DNA from: an uncultured Lachnospiraceae bacterium
GTDB lineage: Bacteria; Bacillota; Clostridia; Lachnospirales; Lachnospiraceae
NCBI GenBank assembly: GCA_902786205.1
Contig: CADABQ010000004.1
Location: 1-64,000 of the forward strand
Direction of reading: 5' to 3'
Length of the DNA stretch: 64,000 bases
Shown: in pieces, positions 26,024-36,307 of the stretch
Numbering within the stretch: the first letter of the stretch is position 1
How the letters are laid out: each line of letters opens with the position of its first letter
Program-made: the position numbers and the translations under genes
Notes under the pieces: model-generated
Seen by the model: the letters and a program-made list of their open reading frames with translations, nothing else
Databases searched by the model: none
What the model was told of the DNA's origin: nothing

Positions 26024-26551
26024 TCAACCATTGCTTTGTATCATTCGTGTACCAAGTTTAATTTTAAGACAACTAAGCATCTTTTCCGATGGTTCTAGCA
26101 AAATACACATCTTTTTTCCTCGCAAAACAGTAATCATAGCATAGACTGGCTCCTGCTTTTTCAAAGATGCAAAATCAATTTTAGGCAAATCTTTATATGC
26201 ATGCAATTCATTTGCTCCAACAGGTGCAAATAACTCTACATTGTCCGTCTCTATTTTTGCCATATTTTTTCGCTTGTTCTTATTGATAATCTTTGCCACA
26301 ATCATTACATCATCACAATACAGATATTCGTATTCTATCTTTCCTCTTCTGTAAAAATAGGTATTTAACGCCATTACGACAATAAGAAATGGAATACTGC
26401 ATAAAAGAACTGCAAATGTAGCATTTTGAAACGACTGTTTGCATGCTGTTAAAAATACAAATAATGCAAATGCATAAATCAAACCAACTATAATGTTCCT
26501 TATAATGGGTTGCTTTGGTTTTACTACAACCTCTGCGTACAACGAATCCAT
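26024..26551 (-). CDS. Small membrane protein (DUF6106-like)
   Basis: A 175-residue protein with two membrane helices near the N-terminus (about 19-38 and 43-65) and a soluble C-terminal part predicted to be beta-rich with a PH-like look (YLYCDDVMIVAKIINKNKRKNM, TDNVELFAPVGA, KKMCILLEPSEKMLSCLK). From memory it resembles the DUF6106 family of Lachnospiraceae; this was not checked. Function unknown. Good AGGAGG site. Confidence 0.7.
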   Translation of the reverse strand: MDSLYAEVVVKPKQPIIRNIIVGLIYAFALFVFLTACKQSFQNATFAVLLCSIPFLIVVMALNTYFYRRGKIEYEYLYCDDVMIVAKIINKNKRKNMAKIETDNVELFAPVGANELHAYKDLPKIDFASLKKQEPVYAMITVLRGKKMCILLEPSEKMLSCLKIKLGTRMIQSNG

Positions 26552-26713
26552 ACTATTCCTCCTAGTAAAAAGTAAATAATTATCATAAGTAGGGATTTAC
26601 CTCCCCTATATCCTTTTCATTATACAATGATTTCCAACAAAAAAAAAGAAAATTTTTATAAATTTTCACTAACATTTCTATTATTATTACAGTTCAGAGA
26701 GTGCGTTTTCCTT

Positions 26714-26737
26714 TATAGGACACACTTTTCCATAAAG
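26714..26737. repeat. Dispersed TATAGGACACA...TTTCC(T)ATAAAG motif, copy A
   Basis: Short inverted-repeat motif abutting the A tract of the groEL terminator. Closely similar copy at 29056-29079 in the same relation to another terminator. Confidence 0.6.
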
Positions 26738-26743
26738 AAAAAA

Positions 26744-26765
26744 AGGTGCCGCTACTGCGACACCT
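26744..26765 (-). terminator. groESL terminator
   Basis: Stem AGGTGTCGC / GCGGCACCT with a four-base loop on the minus strand, followed by T7. Confidence 0.9.
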
Positions 26766-26777
26766 GTAATTTTATTT

Positions 26778-28415
<1,638 letters not shown>

Positions 28416-28464
28416 TCAACTATTTTAAAATTCGTTCGATATTGGGGTATGCCCCACCATATAT

Positions 28465-28752
28465 TTACTCTTCTACGATTGCTACAATATCATTCTGCTT
28501 TACAACGATAAATTCTTCGTCTCCAAGTTTTACATCTGTTCCTGCATATTTTGAATATATAACTTTATCTCCAACTTTTACCTGCATCGTAACTTCTTTT
28601 CCGTCTATTACTCCACCAGGACCTACTGCAATAACTTCAGCCTGCTGTGGTTTTTCCTGTGCCTGACCTGGTAATACGATACCTGATTTTGTTGTTTCCT
28701 CTGCTTCAAGCTGTTTTAATACAACTTTATCTCCCAATGGTACTAATTTCAT
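28465..28752 (-). CDS. groES: Co-chaperonin GroES (Hsp10)
   Basis: A 95-residue cap of the GroEL chamber. Shows LVPLGDKVVLKQLEAEETTK, the mobile loop SGIVLPGQAQEKPQ and VKVGDKVIYSKYAGTDVKL. Strong AAAGGAGG site. First gene of the groESL operon, separated from groEL by about 64 bases. Confidence 0.98.
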   Translation of the reverse strand: MKLVPLGDKVVLKQLEAEETTKSGIVLPGQAQEKPQQAEVIAVGPGGVIDGKEVTMQVKVGDKVIYSKYAGTDVKLGDEEFIVVKQNDIVAIVEE

Positions 28753-28795
28753 AATGGTATCCTCCTTTAATCACTTACGACTTTTTTCTACATTA

Positions 28796-28822
28796 TTAGC
28801 ACTCATTTCATTCGAGTGCTAA
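28796..28822. promoter_or_regulatory. CIRCE operator of groESL
   Basis: Perfect TTAGCACTC (28796-28804), N9, GAGTGCTAA (28814-28822): the consensus HrcA operator. A TTGACT -35 box lies at 28839-28844 on the minus strand, so the operator overlaps the -10/start region. HrcA itself is not in the window. Confidence 0.98.
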
Positions 28823-29055
28823 ATCTAATATTTATATTAGTCAATTCCCCCTGCAAAATCAACTTTTAATTTTCTGTATTTTTTATGTTATAATTCACTA
28901 TTTTCAGTTTTTCTCTTTTTTTCTCTTCTTTTTTAATGTTTTCTCTTTCTTGTCAATTGTACCATTGTATTAAATAACCTGCATTACTATGCAAAGCAGA
29001 TACCGTTACTACTTCAAAAATTAAAGGCAAACAAATTTTACTACTCCCCTTGCTC

Positions 29056-29079
29056 TATAGGACACATTTTCCTATAAAG
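29056..29079. repeat. Dispersed TATAGGACACA...TTTCCTATAAAG motif, copy B
   Basis: Inverted repeat TATAGGA...TCCTATA beside a run of seven A and the PilZ terminator. Differs from copy A (26714) at few positions. Confidence 0.6.
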
Positions 29080-29086
29080 TAAAAAA

Positions 29087-29105
29087 AGGATGGAAAACCC
29101 ATCCT
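29087..29105 (-). terminator. Terminator of the PilZ gene
   Basis: AGGATGG (29087-29093) / CCATCCT (29099-29105), followed by T7 on the minus strand. Confidence 0.85.
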
Positions 29106-29119
29106 AAAAATATAGCATA

Positions 29120-29464
29120 TTACTCTTCTAAAGATTTTGAATATTCGTCAAATATGTAAGAAAATACTGGTGCCATTCCAACAAATTCGCAACCATAGAT
29201 ATTTCGTTCTCCATCTGAATCAATACGAATAATCTTTACCACACAATAAATACTTCGATCCGGTCCCCCAAGCTCCAGTTTTGCATTGAAATAATAATCT
29301 AATGGCAAAATATTTTCAGATTTAAACCCAATCCCAAACTTTGATACATCGGTCACCTCTATCGGTGCACCAATATCAACCATAATATTATCCTGCTTAA
29401 ATAGTTGAGAAATCTCCAATTCTAATTTAGCTGGAAATCGTTTTGCTCTTCTTTTTTCCTGCAT
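29120..29464 (-). CDS. PilZ domain c-di-GMP receptor
   Basis: A single-domain protein of 114 residues. The c-di-GMP-binding residues are present: RRAKRFPAKLELEI (RxxxR) at the N-terminus and VTDVSKFGIGFKS (DxSxxG) near residue 40. PilZ proteins bind c-di-GMP and change the activity of a partner. No partner is adjacent; the gene is monocistronic. The EAL, GGDEF-EAL and HD-GYP proteins in this window may set its ligand level (inference). Confidence 0.85.
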   Translation of the reverse strand: MQEKRRAKRFPAKLELEISQLFKQDNIMVDIGAPIEVTDVSKFGIGFKSENILPLDYYFNAKLELGGPDRSIYCVVKIIRIDSDGERNIYGCEFVGMAPVFSYIFDEYSKSLEE

Positions 29465-29738
29465 TAAAGCACTCCCTCTCTCTTTTTCTTATCTATCATT
29501 GTACGTTACTCCAATTTTTCCGTCAAGGGCTTTATTGCTTTTCTTTTTTGCCTTTGCTATACTTATATTACTGTTCACAGATAGGTATTATTGGCACCAA
29601 AAATACCGTATGAATGTCTGTTTTGGACAGTTTTGGACAATTTTCATGCACAACATTTGCCCAAAAACGGTTACAGTTTACATACCTATGATCTGTAACA
29701 TGCTTATAAACAAATAAGAACTGGGAGGTCCTTTTATT

Positions 29739-30494
29739 ATGAAAGAAATAAAAGTTAAAAATATTACAATCGGAAGCGGACTGCCAAAAATCTGTGTTCC
29801 TATTGTAGAGACATCAAGCAATGCCATAAAACAAAAATTATCCGATTTTAATCGTCCAGATATTGATCTAATTGAATGGCGTATGGATTATATGGAAAAT
29901 GTCCATGATGTTTCTGCCATGTTGGAAACTGCTAAATTCATTCAAAATACATTACCAGAAAAACCTCTATTAGCAACTTTTCGAACGAAAAGAGAGGGTG
30001 GAGAACAGGAACTTTCACTAAAAGATTATTTTAACCTAAATTTAGCACTCGCACAAAGTGGTTATGTAAATTTGGTTGATTTAGAACTTTTTTGTACAAA
30101 AGATACGGAAAAACTTTCCTCAATCATTCAGGCACTCAAGGAAAATGATACAGTTGTTCTCCTGTCAAATCATGATTTCCAAAAAACTCCAAAGAAAGAA
30201 GAAATCATACAACGCTTAAATAACATGCAAAAAATGGGTGCGGATATTACTAAAATCGCAGTCATGCCTACCAATGCAGAAGATGTACTTACTTTATTGC
30301 ATGCCACCTACGAAGTACATACCTCTGCATCGGTTCCTATTGTAACCATGTCCATGGGAAAATTAGGCGCAGTATCCCGTATCAGTGGTTCCACCTTTGG
30401 TTCCGCAATTACTTTCGGTGCGCTTGGACAAACCTCAGCACCAGGACAATTAGCCGTAAAGGATTTATCCATGATTTTACATAGCTTGGAATAA
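29739..30494 (+). CDS. aroD: Type I 3-dehydroquinate dehydratase
   Basis: A 251-residue shikimate-pathway enzyme forming 3-dehydroshikimate. The Schiff-base lysine lies in DITKIAVMPTN and the catalytic His in VLLSNHDFQKTP; substrate-binding EWRMDYM, ATFRTKREGG and SGSTFGSAITFG are typical of class I. GGGAGG site before the ATG. It stands alone, not with other aro genes. An imperfect inverted repeat at about 30520-30585 follows. Confidence 0.96.
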   Translation: MKEIKVKNITIGSGLPKICVPIVETSSNAIKQKLSDFNRPDIDLIEWRMDYMENVHDVSAMLETAKFIQNTLPEKPLLATFRTKREGGEQELSLKDYFNLNLALAQSGYVNLVDLELFCTKDTEKLSSIIQALKENDTVVLLSNHDFQKTPKKEEIIQRLNNMQKMGADITKIAVMPTNAEDVLTLLHATYEVHTSASVPIVTMSMGKLGAVSRISGSTFGSAITFGALGQTSAPGQLAVKDLSMILHSLE

Positions 30495-30610
30495 TCTATT
30501 ATACCAGTTTAGCCGGGCAGAAATGATTGTTCCTACTGCATATATCTGTCTATAGACTAAAAGCAGTTGGACAACATTTCTACTTGGTAACGCCCAACAA
30601 TTGTTTTCTC

Positions 30611-32128
30611 CTAACAATACAATTTTGTGTATTTTTCTTTTAAATATTTGATATAATATTCTGCTGAAAATTCTTCTCCTGTCATTTCTTTCAACAATTC
30701 GTTAGTAGACTTCTGCTTCCCATATTGATAAATATGCTGCCTCAAATATTCTCTTATAGGAACCAGATTTTGTTCTTTTAAATACTGTTCCAATGGCATA
30801 ACTTCCTGCAAATGATAATAAATCTGTGCTGCTACCGCTGTACCAATGGCATAGGATGGGAAGTATCCAATATCGCCTCCCGCCCAGTGTATATCCTGCA
30901 ACACACCTTCACTGGCATTTTTCGGACGCACACTTAACAGTTCTTCATATTTATCTGCCCATAGTTCTTCTAACTCTTCTACTTTACATTTGCCACTTAT
31001 TAACTGTTTCTCCAATTCATAACGAACCATAATATGCAAACTGTACGATAACTCATCCGCCTCTGTACGAATCAAACCCGGTTCTATTTTATTACACCCT
31101 TTTATAAATTGTTTTAAGGAAATCTCACCTAACTGCTCTGGAAAGAAACTCTGTAATTTTGGATAAATCGGTTTCCAAAACGCTTCGCTGCGTCCAATTA
31201 CATTTTCCCAAAATCTAGATTGTGATTCGTGCATTCCCATGGAAGTACCCGTCCCTAATAATGTACGCGTGATATCATCTGAAATTCCCATTTCATACAT
31301 AGCATGTCCTGTCTCATGAATAGCTGAAAATATGGCACTTTCCAGATTATTTTCATAAAAATGATTAGAAATGCGAACATCTCGATTGTGTAAATTTGTA
31401 GTAAAGGGATGTGCACTTTCTCCAATTACGCCCTTCGTAAAATCAAATCCTAAATACCCTGAAATCCATCTACAAAATTTCCTTTGTTTTTCAATATCAT
31501 ATACTTTTTCATTGTATGACTTATCTATTGTTTTACATTTTTGGGTAATCTCTTTCAAAAAAGGAACTACTTCTTCTTTTATTTTTTCAAAAAAGGCATC
31601 CAATAATTCTGTTGTAAATCCTGGTTCATACTCCTCCAGCAATATGTCATAACGTGACTTCTTTTTATTTTCTTTTTGCTGCTTCTTACGATAATCCGCA
31701 AATTTTTGTTTATAAGAAACGATTTCGCGTAAAGTTGGCATAAAATACTGAAAATCCTTCTTTTCTTTTGCTTTCGCCCAGATATTTCCTGCTCTCGCTA
31801 TTAATGTTGCATAGGCTTTATATTCCTTCTGTGGAATACTTTCTAACTGCTGCACTACTTTTTTCCACTCTTTTAAATTTGCCTGCTCCACGTTGGAAAG
31901 TGTTGTCCACTCTTTTTCTTTCCATAATTTTTCCAACTTTCCTTTTACTTCTTCATTCACCAATGTTTGCATATAAGAATCAGACAATTCCCCTATAATA
32001 TTCGCAGTATACTCTTCTGCCTGCACCGGAGCAATGGTTTCCTCATCCCATTCTAATAAAGTGAGTGCTGCCTGATATGCCATTCCTTTTTCTAAATATG
32101 GCATTAATTCTTCGTATGTTTTATTCAT
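30611..32128 (-). CDS. M32 family carboxypeptidase (Taq type)
   Basis: A 505-residue zinc metallocarboxypeptidase. The active site HETGHAMYEMG (HExxH) is near residue 262, followed by the family motif GTGTSMGMHESQSRFWEN with the third zinc ligand Glu; IRTEADELSYSLHIMVRYELE is also characteristic. Removes C-terminal residues from peptides in the cytoplasm. Alone on its strand between aroD and mreB. Confidence 0.95.
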   Translation of the reverse strand: MNKTYEELMPYLEKGMAYQAALTLLEWDEETIAPVQAEEYTANIIGELSDSYMQTLVNEEVKGKLEKLWKEKEWTTLSNVEQANLKEWKKVVQQLESIPQKEYKAYATLIARAGNIWAKAKEKKDFQYFMPTLREIVSYKQKFADYRKKQQKENKKKSRYDILLEEYEPGFTTELLDAFFEKIKEEVVPFLKEITQKCKTIDKSYNEKVYDIEKQRKFCRWISGYLGFDFTKGVIGESAHPFTTNLHNRDVRISNHFYENNLESAIFSAIHETGHAMYEMGISDDITRTLLGTGTSMGMHESQSRFWENVIGRSEAFWKPIYPKLQSFFPEQLGEISLKQFIKGCNKIEPGLIRTEADELSYSLHIMVRYELEKQLISGKCKVEELEELWADKYEELLSVRPKNASEGVLQDIHWAGGDIGYFPSYAIGTAVAAQIYYHLQEVMPLEQYLKEQNLVPIREYLRQHIYQYGKQKSTNELLKEMTGEEFSAEYYIKYLKEKYTKLYC

Positions 32129-32430
32129 GATTACACCTCTTCTCTCAATCTAGGATTCTCCTTTTATCCTTACAAATAAATGCCTTTTTATCACTCTTAG
32201 TATATGTGATTCTTTTGTAACTATTCAAAACTTCCTCTATCTATTCGCCCTGTTCATCTTTACCGATATTCTAGTTTCCAGTCACATAAACTAGAACGTA
32301 CAGACTCCCTTTTACTTTTTACAAAGCTCCAAGGCACGCACAAGATTGTAAGGCATTTAGTATACTTGTAGAATGTTTTTGTATAGAATTAAAAATAGTC
32401 CTACAGTTTCCTGCAGGACTATTTTTTTAT
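32129..32430. other. Gene-free stretch between the M32 peptidase and mreB
   Basis: About 300 bases: promoter region of the peptidase (right of 32128) and the mreB terminator at 32392-32426. Nothing else seen. Confidence 0.5.
32392..32426 (-). terminator. Terminator of mreB
   Basis: Stem AATAGTCCTGCAG with CTGTAGGACTATT (minus strand, one mismatch, 4-base loop), then T5. Confidence 0.85.
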
Positions 32431-33432
32431 CTATTCCTGAATGTCTTTTCTACCACTCAAAAATTCTACATATTTACCTGTACCAATTGCAACTACTGTC
32501 ATAGGATCTTCTGCTGTCATAGTTGTAATACCGGTTCTTGTTTCAATCAATTCCTCTAAGCCACGAAGCAATGCTCCACCACCAGTTAAAACAATACCTC
32601 TGTCTGCAATATCCGCAGATAATTCTGGTGGAGTTTTCTCCAATACTGTGTGTACGGCTTCCACAATCTGAGAAGTTGCTTCATGTAATGCTTCTTCTGT
32701 CTCCTCAGAAGTAACTGTAATTGTCTTTGGAAGTCCTGTAACCAGATTACGTCCTCTAACATCAATACTTTCTACTTCGTCACGTTTAAATGCTGTACCA
32801 ATTCTAATCTTGATATCTTCCGCAGTTCTTTCGCCGATCAATAAATTATGTTTCTTTCTCATATAACGGACAATCGCTTCATCAAAATTGTCACCTGCTA
32901 TTTTAATAGATGTACTTACAACTGTACCTCCAAGGGAGATAACAGCGATATCCGTCGTTCCACCACCGATATCTACGATCATGTTACCGCATGGTCTGGA
33001 AATATCAATTCCAGCTCCAATTGCAGCAGCAATCGGCTCTTCAATGATAGCTACCTCTCTTGCACCTGCACGAATAGTAGCATCTTCTACCGCTCTTCTT
33101 TCCACTTCTGTAACCTGACTTGGAACACATACGCTGATTCTTGGCTTACGGAAACGTGGTTGTTTTCCTACTGCTTTATCAATAAAATAACGAATCATCT
33201 TTTCAGTATATGTGTAATCAGAAATTACCCCCTGTCTCAATGGACGTATTGCAACGATATTTCCAGGTGTTCTTCCCAACATCAGTCTTGCTTCTTCACC
33301 AATTGCTTTAATTTTATTTGTGTCTCTGTCAAACGCTACTACTGACGGCTCTTTTAACACAACACCTTTGCCTTTTATATAAACAAGTACACTTGCTGTT
33401 CCTAAATCAATTCCAATATCGCTTCCGATCAT
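32431..33432 (-). CDS. mreB: Rod-shape determining protein, MreB/Mbl type
   Basis: A 333-residue actin-like protein forming filaments under the membrane that guide lateral wall synthesis. Visible: DIGIDLGTASVLVYIKGKGVV (phosphate 1), CVPSQVTEVERRAVEDA, IEEPIAAAIGAGIDI, MIVDIGGGTTDIAVISLGG (phosphate 2) and GIVLTGGGALLRGLEE (adenosine motif). It is not beside mreC/mreD, so it may be the Mbl paralogue. GAGAGGAG site before the ATG. Confidence 0.95.
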   Translation of the reverse strand: MIGSDIGIDLGTASVLVYIKGKGVVLKEPSVVAFDRDTNKIKAIGEEARLMLGRTPGNIVAIRPLRQGVISDYTYTEKMIRYFIDKAVGKQPRFRKPRISVCVPSQVTEVERRAVEDATIRAGAREVAIIEEPIAAAIGAGIDISRPCGNMIVDIGGGTTDIAVISLGGTVVSTSIKIAGDNFDEAIVRYMRKKHNLLIGERTAEDIKIRIGTAFKRDEVESIDVRGRNLVTGLPKTITVTSEETEEALHEATSQIVEAVHTVLEKTPPELSADIADRGIVLTGGGALLRGLEELIETRTGITTMTAEDPMTVVAIGTGKYVEFLSGRKDIQE

Positions 33433-33823
33433 TTTCTGATTTCTCCTCTCTTTATTCTATGTTATCAATAAAATTGCTTTTGCTCTAACTTTTAAGATTT
33501 CGGCTCTTTATCCTAAATCCTAATTATACACTTATATCATTATATACATATTCCCTTTATTTTTCAAAGGAAATTTATAAAAATTTACTTTTTCTTTGTA
33601 ATATACAATTTTTCGACTTTTTTTGACTGTTTTTTGCCTATTATTACTAGAAATCTTTCTTGCCTTTTCCGCTTTGAAACATTATACTTTATGCAGAGTA
33701 TTCGTAATCATTCCGCCCCAAAATACTTTTCATTTATTTGTTAATTGCGTATTTTGTGAATGACTTTGACGGAACCATTACTAGTATTTTAATTCCAAAC
33801 AGATAGGAGAAGCAAATCACACT
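33433..33823. other. Gene-free stretch upstream of mreB
   Basis: 391 very AT-rich bases holding the divergent promoters of mreB and the 33824 membrane protein. No gene, RNA element or strong repeat recognised. Confidence 0.5.
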
Positions 33824-34297
33824 ATGAGAAAAGAATACATGGCAATCCATCGGGAACTCCATAATATAGCCAGACTCCAAGGTCTGTACTATGCAAGATA
33901 TCTTTTAATGGGTATGAGTGCCCTCAGCCTGTTTTATTATCTTGCACATCATTATGGCCTTTATTGTTTTTATCCCCTTATCTTGGCATTTATAACACCA
34001 ACCCTTGTGGAACTAATCTTTAAAGATGGATTCTCTACTAGCAAAACATTCCTTCCCGTTCTGCAAGAAAAGTACCACTATACCAAACTACGGCACTTAA
34101 GTCTATTTATCACTTTTTGGCTTTGTAATATTTTATTATTTCTATGGCAGCTTCGTTTATCCTTTTTTTCCTCTGCAAGCTGGCTTGCAAATCACATTCC
34201 TATTTTTCTTTTATTGACACATTTACTCTGCTATATAGGTATCTCTTATTATTACCAATTTAAATTTCATTATCAATTAATCAACAACAGATGGTAA
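33824..34297 (+). CDS. Unrecognised membrane protein with about four helices
   Basis: A 157-residue hydrophobic protein. Membrane segments are likely at about 25-45, 48-66, 90-110 and 122-143; the N-terminal MRKEYMAIHRELHNIARLQG is amphipathic. No family recognised. AGGAG lies 14 bases before the ATG, a little far; an ATG at 33839 is an alternative start. Its stop codon lies inside a perfect terminator stem. Confidence 0.6.
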   Translation: MRKEYMAIHRELHNIARLQGLYYARYLLMGMSALSLFYYLAHHYGLYCFYPLILAFITPTLVELIFKDGFSTSKTFLPVLQEKYHYTKLRHLSLFITFWLCNILLFLWQLRLSFFSSASWLANHIPIFLLLTHLLCYIGISYYYQFKFHYQLINNRW

Positions 34298-34318
34298 AAT
34301 GGTTTACCATCTGTTGTT
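34283..34318 (+). terminator. 16-bp perfect-stem terminator overlapping a gene end
   Basis: AACAACAGATGGTAAA (34283-34298) pairs perfectly with 34303-34318, loop of four, then a T-rich tract. The upstream arm codes for the last residues NNRW and stop of the membrane protein. Confidence 0.9.
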
Positions 34319-34338
34319 TTATTTTTTTGTTACTTTGT

Positions 34339-35535
34339 TTAGCTTTCCTCTTGTGGTGCTTCCGTTGGTGCCACTTCCGTTTCCTTTGGTTCCTCTGTAA
34401 TACGTGGCTTTTCTGTTTCTTTTGGAATCTGTGTTTCCATTCCTTCTTCCTTATTTTCTTCGTTTGCATCCTCTTGAGACGGTTTCTCTGTTATCTTTGG
34501 TATTTCAAACAATTGTTTTCCTGCTTCATTATGATAACCACCAAAAGGTTGTCCCATTTTTTCACAAATTTGTTCTCCTAACGAACCAAATACACACACA
34601 AGCTGTTCTGTTTTTTCTTTTATATTTATGATAGACACTGATAAAGATGCCAATTTATCTAATGATGGTGCCTGATACATAAGTTGCATATAGTACCCTT
34701 CCCCAATGGTCACCTTTTGTCCAGTAGAAGCACTACTTATATATAAATCTGCCCCGCTTCCATACACACTAGAAACATTTGCAAAATAAGTTTCTGCATC
34801 AATAAATTCCATCCATACCGTCATCTCTCCAGTAACAATATTATATTCTTTTACCTCATTTTCTCCATTTACGGATTCAAATAGATAAATTTTTGTGCCA
34901 TCACTATTTACTTTTATGTCTCCAGTAATTTCCTCTTGAGGAATATAAGTAGAAATCGCTCGGTCAGCCAAATTATAAACGATAATTCCAAAATCACCAT
35001 GAAAAATAACCTTTTGCATAGACGCATAATCCAATACAATACCAGAACCTCTAGACCTTCCTGCTATACTTTCTAATTCACTTTTATTCTGTTTTCTTAT
35101 TTTATTTTTTGAGGCTTTTTCTGTTTTCTGTTTTTCTGTTTTACTCTTTTGTTCTATATCTAATGCCGTACCTGTTGTTGTCTCCTCCTGTTCCTCAGGG
35201 ACTTCTGTGTCACATAACATAATCTGTCCAGACGTATTTTGTGAAACCAATTTTAAATGTTGCTTCAAATATACACCGGTGGTAACAATTGCTATACCTG
35301 CTGCTAGCGTCCCTGCTAAAACAATCCACTGCTTTTTTATCCTTCCTTTTGCAATAACATTTTCCGGCGACACTTCCTGCTCCTCAGTCTCGAAAAATGA
35401 CTTATCTTCTTTCGGTTGCAATTTTAGGCTTACTTCTTTTTCATATTCTTCCATCATACGCTTTTTGGTTTGCTCAATCAGGCGTGAACTAGGTTTTATT
35501 TCATCAAAATGCTTTTTGTATTCTTCTTTAAACAC
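34339..35535 (-). CDS. Membrane-bound anti-sigma factor-like protein
   Basis: A 398-residue single-pass protein. The N-terminal 70 residues are cytoplasmic (KEEYKKHFDEIKPSSRLIEQTKKRM), one helix lies at about 70-91 (WIVLAGTLAAGIAIVTTGVYL), and the outer domain (about 160-330) may be beta-propeller-like. The tail is rich in P, E, T, K (ITEKPSQED, PKETEVAPTEAPQ). Start directly overlaps the stop of the ECF sigma gene, so the two are translationally coupled; this is the classic sigma/anti-sigma pair. The anti-sigma role is inferred from context; no zinc motif is seen. Confidence 0.7.
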   Translation of the reverse strand: MFKEEYKKHFDEIKPSSRLIEQTKKRMMEEYEKEVSLKLQPKEDKSFFETEEQEVSPENVIAKGRIKKQWIVLAGTLAAGIAIVTTGVYLKQHLKLVSQNTSGQIMLCDTEVPEEQEETTTGTALDIEQKSKTEKQKTEKASKNKIRKQNKSELESIAGRSRGSGIVLDYASMQKVIFHGDFGIIVYNLADRAISTYIPQEEITGDIKVNSDGTKIYLFESVNGENEVKEYNIVTGEMTVWMEFIDAETYFANVSSVYGSGADLYISSASTGQKVTIGEGYYMQLMYQAPSLDKLASLSVSIINIKEKTEQLVCVFGSLGEQICEKMGQPFGGYHNEAGKQLFEIPKITEKPSQEDANEENKEEGMETQIPKETEKPRITEEPKETEVAPTEAPQEES

Positions 35536-36041
35536 TATAACTCCACTCCTTTCAGCAAACTTTTCAGCTTTCGCCTAGCTCTTGTAAGCCAGGTTCGAAT
35601 TGTTGATTCTTTTTCATTTAGTATTTGGCTCATTTCTGCTATCGATAAATCTTCATAATAAAACAAATGTATTACAGAGCGATATTTTTTCGGTAACTTT
35701 TCTATCGCTTCCATCAATGGACTCTCCTCTGCTATATCCTGCTGTTCATACACAAGTGTGTTTTGTATCCCTTCATCTAATACACCTGTTTTTTTGTTCC
35801 AGGAACTACCAAGTACATTTTTACACTGGTTGATCGTAACACGTATCATCCATGCTTTTTCATGATCTTCACTCGTAAATTTTTCTCTATATTGCATCCA
35901 CTTTATAAAAACTTCCTGAAAAATATCATCCGCATCGCTACGGTTTTTCATTTGATTCACTGCAATTCTATAAACCATATCCCCATATTTCTCAATTGCC
36001 TTATTAAAGCATTCTTCTATTTCATCCACTTCACAACTCAT
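35535..36041 (-). CDS. ECF-type RNA polymerase sigma factor
   Basis: A 168-residue extracytoplasmic-function sigma factor. Region 2 shows YGDMVYRIAVNQMKNRSDADDIFQEVFIKW (the DADDIFQEVF core near residue 36); region 4 shows LPKKYRSVIHLFYYEDLSIAEMSQ and ESTIRTWLTRARRKLKSLL. Start at 36041 is chosen for AAGGAG; the in-frame ATGs at 36056 and 36092 have no better site. Followed by its likely anti-sigma factor. The regulon is unknown. Confidence 0.92.
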   Translation of the reverse strand: MSCEVDEIEECFNKAIEKYGDMVYRIAVNQMKNRSDADDIFQEVFIKWMQYREKFTSEDHEKAWMIRVTINQCKNVLGSSWNKKTGVLDEGIQNTLVYEQQDIAEESPLMEAIEKLPKKYRSVIHLFYYEDLSIAEMSQILNEKESTIRTWLTRARRKLKSLLKGVEL

Positions 36042-36119
36042 GTTGCTCTCCTTCATTTGTAATACAATTTTCCTTTGCAAAAAGCTACACAAAATGTTTT
36101 TTGATTCGCTTTTTGCAAA

Positions 36120-36305
36120 TTATTTTATCCGTCTGCAGGCAGAGCAATCAAACGAATATTCGCAATCCTCTCTGCTACTTGCTCATAACACTATTCGCTG
36201 CTATCGCAGCATATCAGAAGTGGCTTGTACCCCTCCCTGATACAAGAAAGCCCCCATTCACCACTTATTGCTCTACGCAATAGAAGTGGGGGACTTTCTT
36301 GATCG
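36120..36305 (-). repeat. Structured intergenic element resembling an IS200/IS605 end, beyond hydG
   Basis: The hairpin at 36244-36300 has outer arms AAGAAAG..CCCC with GGGG.CTTTCTT and an inner TTGC-N5-GCAA stem. The pattern of CCCCCAC...GTGAATGGGGG resembles right ends of TnpB-type elements. Further downstream on the minus strand (36120-36190) a short open run reads CYEQVAERIANIRLIALPADG before a stop, perhaps a gene scrap. It may now serve as the hydG terminator, although no T tract follows. Confidence 0.4.
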
Positions 36306-36307
36306 TG

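Larger units (their letters stand above)
28823..29119. other. Gene-free stretch between groES promoter and the PilZ gene
   Basis: About 300 AT-rich bases; contains the groES -35 box, one copy of the TATAGGACACA repeat (29056-29079) and the PilZ terminator. No gene seen. Confidence 0.5.

Noticed and set aside
30520-30590. Inverted repeat after aroD as a terminator or RNA
   Set aside because: The stem has many mismatches and no T tract; too weak to list as a feature.
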